From assembly GCF_007860185.1 (NCBI RefSeq), contig NZ_SJPY01000006.1:426159-490158 (forward strand): 64,000 bases of DNA. The letters are read 5' to 3'. Source of the stretch: Novipirellula aureliae. Lineage in GTDB: Bacteria > Planctomycetota > Planctomycetia > Pirellulales > Pirellulaceae. The notes under the pieces are model-generated. The model ran no database searches and was not told the origin of the DNA. It saw only the letters and a program-made list of their open reading frames with translations. Made by a program: the position numbers and the translations under genes. Of the stretch, positions 61,568 through 64,000 are shown piece by piece. How positions within the stretch are numbered: the first letter of the stretch is position 1; every line of letters begins with the position of its first letter.

Positions 61568-63661
61568 TCAATAGCTAAACGCATCCGCGTCTTCTTGGGG
61601 GGCCGGTTGGTAACTGTGCGGCTCCATACTGCTGCCCGCTCGTCCTTGGCTCAAACTTCGCACCGCACTGCTGTAGCCAAACATCTCCTTGAGTGGAGCG
61701 TGAGCGGTAATCACCGTCATCGCTCCTCGTGTTTCGGTCGCCGCGATGATCGCGCGACGCTGTTGCAAATCGCCGACGATTTCACCCATATAGTCTTCGG
61801 GCGTCGTGACTTCGACCTTCATCACCGGTTCAAGCAAGACAGGTCCAGCCGCTTCGAGCCCCTTGTCGAATGCGTCGCCTGCTGCGATTCGGAACGCAAC
61901 CTCGTCACTTCCCTCTTCATGAGTTTCGGCCTCGAAGACTTCGATTTTCACACCTGACAACGGGAATCCTGCGATCAAGCCTCCCCCTTCGGCACGCTGC
62001 CTGAGCTCATCGATTGCCGCAGCTCGAACGTTGCCCTGCAACGGTCCTTCGGGCGGCAAGCGATCAAAAACGAGCACCGGCGATGAAGTGTCCTCCAGTT
62101 TCGTGACCCGCACCTTCAATCGAGCGAACATGTTGGTCGCCCCGATTTGGCGATTGCATTGGCCTGTTATCGTCGCATTGCCAGCAATCGTTTCTCGGTA
62201 GTTCACTCTTGGTTTGTAGAATTTGACGTTCAAGCCAAAGTCACGAGTCAGCCGATGCTGAATCACTTCGAGATGCAATTCGCCCATGCCGCTAATCAGC
62301 GTTTGTCCGACTTCCGTATTTTCAACCGCTTGGAACGTCGGGTCTTGTCGCTTGAGCATCTCCAGCGTTTCTTCTAGCTTTTTGCGATCGGTCGTGCTCT
62401 CAGGCTCAATCGCCATCGACAACACCGTATCCGCGAACTTGATACTTGGCAGTTCAATCGTTTCCTTCGTATCGCAAAGCGTGTCACCGGTTATCGCGAA
62501 CCGCGGTCCGATCAAACAGCAAATATCTCCGGCGCCGACCGAGTCAATCTGTCCATCTCGATCCTTCTTGGTGGCATGGATTTGCCAAAGTTGAGCCACG
62601 TTCTCTTTTTTGTCACGGTTCGGACATTGAACACGCGAATTTTGTTTTAACTCTCCGCTGTAGACGCGGACCCAATAATTGTCACCGGTTTTCGCAGGTA
62701 GAATTTTGAAGACCAAACCACAAAACGGCTCCTTCAAATCAGGCTTGCGTATCCGCTTCTTATCCGGCTTCTTCGGATCCACCCCTTCGACGGGTGGCCG
62801 ATCGAGGGGGCTTGGCAAATAGTTGCCAACCGCTGTCATCAATGGCTGGATCCCGATTCCATGCAACGCCGACCCGCAAAGGACGGGTTGAATCGTCATG
62901 TCGATACAGCCTTGGCGAAGCGCCGCAATCACCATCTCTTTGGGGACGGGCTTTTCCTCCATCGCCAACTGCATCGCTTCATCACTCAGCTCGTAAACGA
63001 CTTCCAGCATCTGCTCACGCCAAAGCATGGCATCGTCGAGCAGTTCTTCGGGGATATCGATTTCCTTGACCTGCTTGCCCTCCGTTTCTGGATCGAACTC
63101 AAGCAGTTTCATGTCGACCAAATCGATCACACCTCGAAACGGATTGTTCACGTGGGGGGGGCCTTGCCCGACCGGCACCTCGACGGCGACCGGGCGACCG
63201 CCTAGCCGAGGAGCAATGTCGTTGAAGACCGAGTCGAAGCTCGCTCCTTCGCGGTCCATTTTGTTGATAAAGACAATTCGCGGAACACCGTAACGATCCG
63301 CTTGACGCCAAACCGTTTCACTTTGCGCCTCAACCCCTTCTCGCGCCGAAAAAACCGTCACTGCACCATCGAGAACTCGCAAGCATCGCTCAACTTCGGC
63401 CGTAAAGTCAACGTGCCCGGGCGTGTCAAGCAAGTTGATCGAATACTGTTGCCAATTGTATTTGACACAAGCGCTGAAAATGGTGATCCCACGCTCCTGC
63501 TCTTCAGGATCGTCGTCCGTGTCGGTCGTGCCATGGTCGACGCGGCCCACACGGTGCTTCGCACCGCTGAGGTAGAGCATCCGTTCGGTAACCGTTGTCT
63601 TGCCAGCGTCGATGTGGGCAATGATGCCGATGTTACGCAGTTTGGATATTTCGATAGCCAT
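61568..63661 (-). CDS. fusA: Elongation factor G
   Basis: This 697-aa translational GTPase has G1 AHIDAGKT at 15-22, switch I RGIT, G3 DTPGH at 79-83 and G4 INKMD, then domains II to V (FCGLVFKILPAKTGD; SGMGELHLEVIQHRLTRDFG; EDYMGEIVGDLQQRRAI). It drives ribosome translocation and, with RRF, recycling. It follows rpsG with a hairpin between them. The C-terminus is acidic (QEDADAFSY), as in several planctomycete EF-G paralogues. Whether this is the main EF-G or a paralogue is open. Confidence 0.94.
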   Translation of the reverse strand: MAIEISKLRNIGIIAHIDAGKTTVTERMLYLSGAKHRVGRVDHGTTDTDDDPEEQERGITIFSACVKYNWQQYSINLLDTPGHVDFTAEVERCLRVLDGAVTVFSAREGVEAQSETVWRQADRYGVPRIVFINKMDREGASFDSVFNDIAPRLGGRPVAVEVPVGQGPPHVNNPFRGVIDLVDMKLLEFDPETEGKQVKEIDIPEELLDDAMLWREQMLEVVYELSDEAMQLAMEEKPVPKEMVIAALRQGCIDMTIQPVLCGSALHGIGIQPLMTAVGNYLPSPLDRPPVEGVDPKKPDKKRIRKPDLKEPFCGLVFKILPAKTGDNYWVRVYSGELKQNSRVQCPNRDKKENVAQLWQIHATKKDRDGQIDSVGAGDICCLIGPRFAITGDTLCDTKETIELPSIKFADTVLSMAIEPESTTDRKKLEETLEMLKRQDPTFQAVENTEVGQTLISGMGELHLEVIQHRLTRDFGLNVKFYKPRVNYRETIAGNATITGQCNRQIGATNMFARLKVRVTKLEDTSSPVLVFDRLPPEGPLQGNVRAAAIDELRQRAEGGGLIAGFPLSGVKIEVFEAETHEEGSDEVAFRIAAGDAFDKGLEAAGPVLLEPVMKVEVTTPEDYMGEIVGDLQQRRAIIAATETRGAMTVITAHAPLKEMFGYSSAVRSLSQGRAGSSMEPHSYQPAPQEDADAFSY

Positions 63662-63728
63662 CGCAGGTCAAAATTCAGTGGATGATTTGTATGTTTGGAG
63701 AGCGTCACTAAGATACACACGCGCACGA

Positions 63729-63765
63729 AAAACCGCGACCGGGCAAAATACCCGAACGCGGTTTT
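63729..63765 (-). terminator. Hairpin with T-run between rpsG and fusA
   Basis: AAAACCGCG and CGCGGTTTT form a stem around an inner CGGG/CCCG pair. On the minus strand it lies 24 bp past the rpsG stop and is followed by TTTTT. It could end or attenuate transcripts between the two str-operon genes, lowering fusA expression relative to rpsG. Confidence 0.65.
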
Positions 63766-63788
63766 GTGGATCGTTTTAAAAGGAAAGC

Positions 63789-64000
63789 CTACCAAGCGAA
63801 GTGAGCAAACGCCTTGTTCGCGTCCGCCATGCGGTGGGTGTTTTCACGTTTGGTATAAGCGACACCCTCTTTCTTGTAAGCCGCCAAGACCTCGTCGGCC
63901 AACTTCAAGTGCATTGGGCGGCCCTTCTTGTCGCGAACGGCTGCGAGCAACCAGCGGATAGCCAAGCTCTGCTGGCGGGTTCGGTTGACCTGCATCGGAA
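63789..64000 (-). CDS. rpsG: Ribosomal protein uS7, C-terminal part (runs off window edge)
   Basis: The last about 70 residues are visible: [40 protein letters not shown] and the closing [15 protein letters not shown]. This is the typical S7 end (AIRWL, HRMAEANRAFAHY in other bacteria). The N-terminal half lies beyond 64000. It precedes fusA as in the str operon. Confidence 0.93.
   Translation of the reverse strand, partial: PMQVNRTRQQSLAIRWLLAAVRDKKGRPMHLKLADEVLAAYKKEGVAYTKRENTHRMADANKAFAHFAW

Overview
The window looks like a chromosomal segment of a planctomycete of the Pirellulaceae (Rhodopirellula-like). The evidence is secreted formylglycine-type sulfatases, an ECF sigma factor next to a membrane Ser/Thr kinase that carries an anti-sigma-type zinc motif and a WD40 propeller, a TPR protein with two RNA polymerase alpha-CTD modules, a large Cys-rich DUF11-type lipoprotein, a BatA-type VWA plus DUF58 pair, sparse operons, and many short palindromic repeat families between genes. 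No complete IS element, prophage, rRNA operon or CRISPR array was seen.

Layout. 1-9.4 kb (mostly minus): truncated quinone-oxidoreductase-like MDR enzyme, SnoaL/NTF2-like secreted protein, kinase plus ECF sigma unit, an SDR oxidoreductase and two secreted sulfatases, with CTAG-ended hairpin elements between them. 9.5-13.7 kb: an accessory region built from one intact GxxExxY (PD-(D/E)XK-like) gene inside inverted repeats, followed by tandem decayed copies. Most decayed copies share one 200-bp internal deletion, and the array is split by a zinc-ribbon membrane protein gene. 13.9-25.7 kb (plus): EamA transporter, DNA polymerase III delta, glmS, a 65-aa protein, trkH-trkA potassium uptake, lysA, an ammonium transporter and an amidohydrolase. 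25.7-30.1 kb (minus): a membrane protein with an acidic repeat tail, an MsbA-like ABC exporter and proB. 30.2-33.0 kb (plus): purF and ruvB. 33.6-37.0 kb (minus): gcvH, gcvT, the TPR/alpha-CTD protein and tRNA-Thr(CGU). 37.4-40.3 kb: the DUF11-type lipoprotein (plus). 40.4-46.0 kb (minus): a soluble kinase with DWG in place of DFG, and a type IIA topoisomerase B/A pair. 46.4-47.6 kb: two small secreted proteins around a palindromic 34-bp tandem array.

47.7-50.9 kb (minus) is the classic ffh-rpsP-trmD-rplS translation and secretion cluster. It is followed by a HemY-type protoporphyrinogen oxidase, a PAS-LuxR regulator, an acyltransferase, a glycosyltransferase, a polysaccharide deacetylase, the overlapping DUF58/VWA pair, mtnA with an in-frame 18-bp tandem repeat insertion, fusA, and the C-terminal end of rpsG at the right edge.

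Most genes are housekeeping. The most unusual content is the cassette-like amplification of the GxxExxY gene, the CTAG-ended MITE-like hairpins, the large palindromes, and tandem repeats that have entered coding sequence (mtnA and the 25.7-kb membrane protein). All functional calls come from reading motifs by eye. No database search was run.
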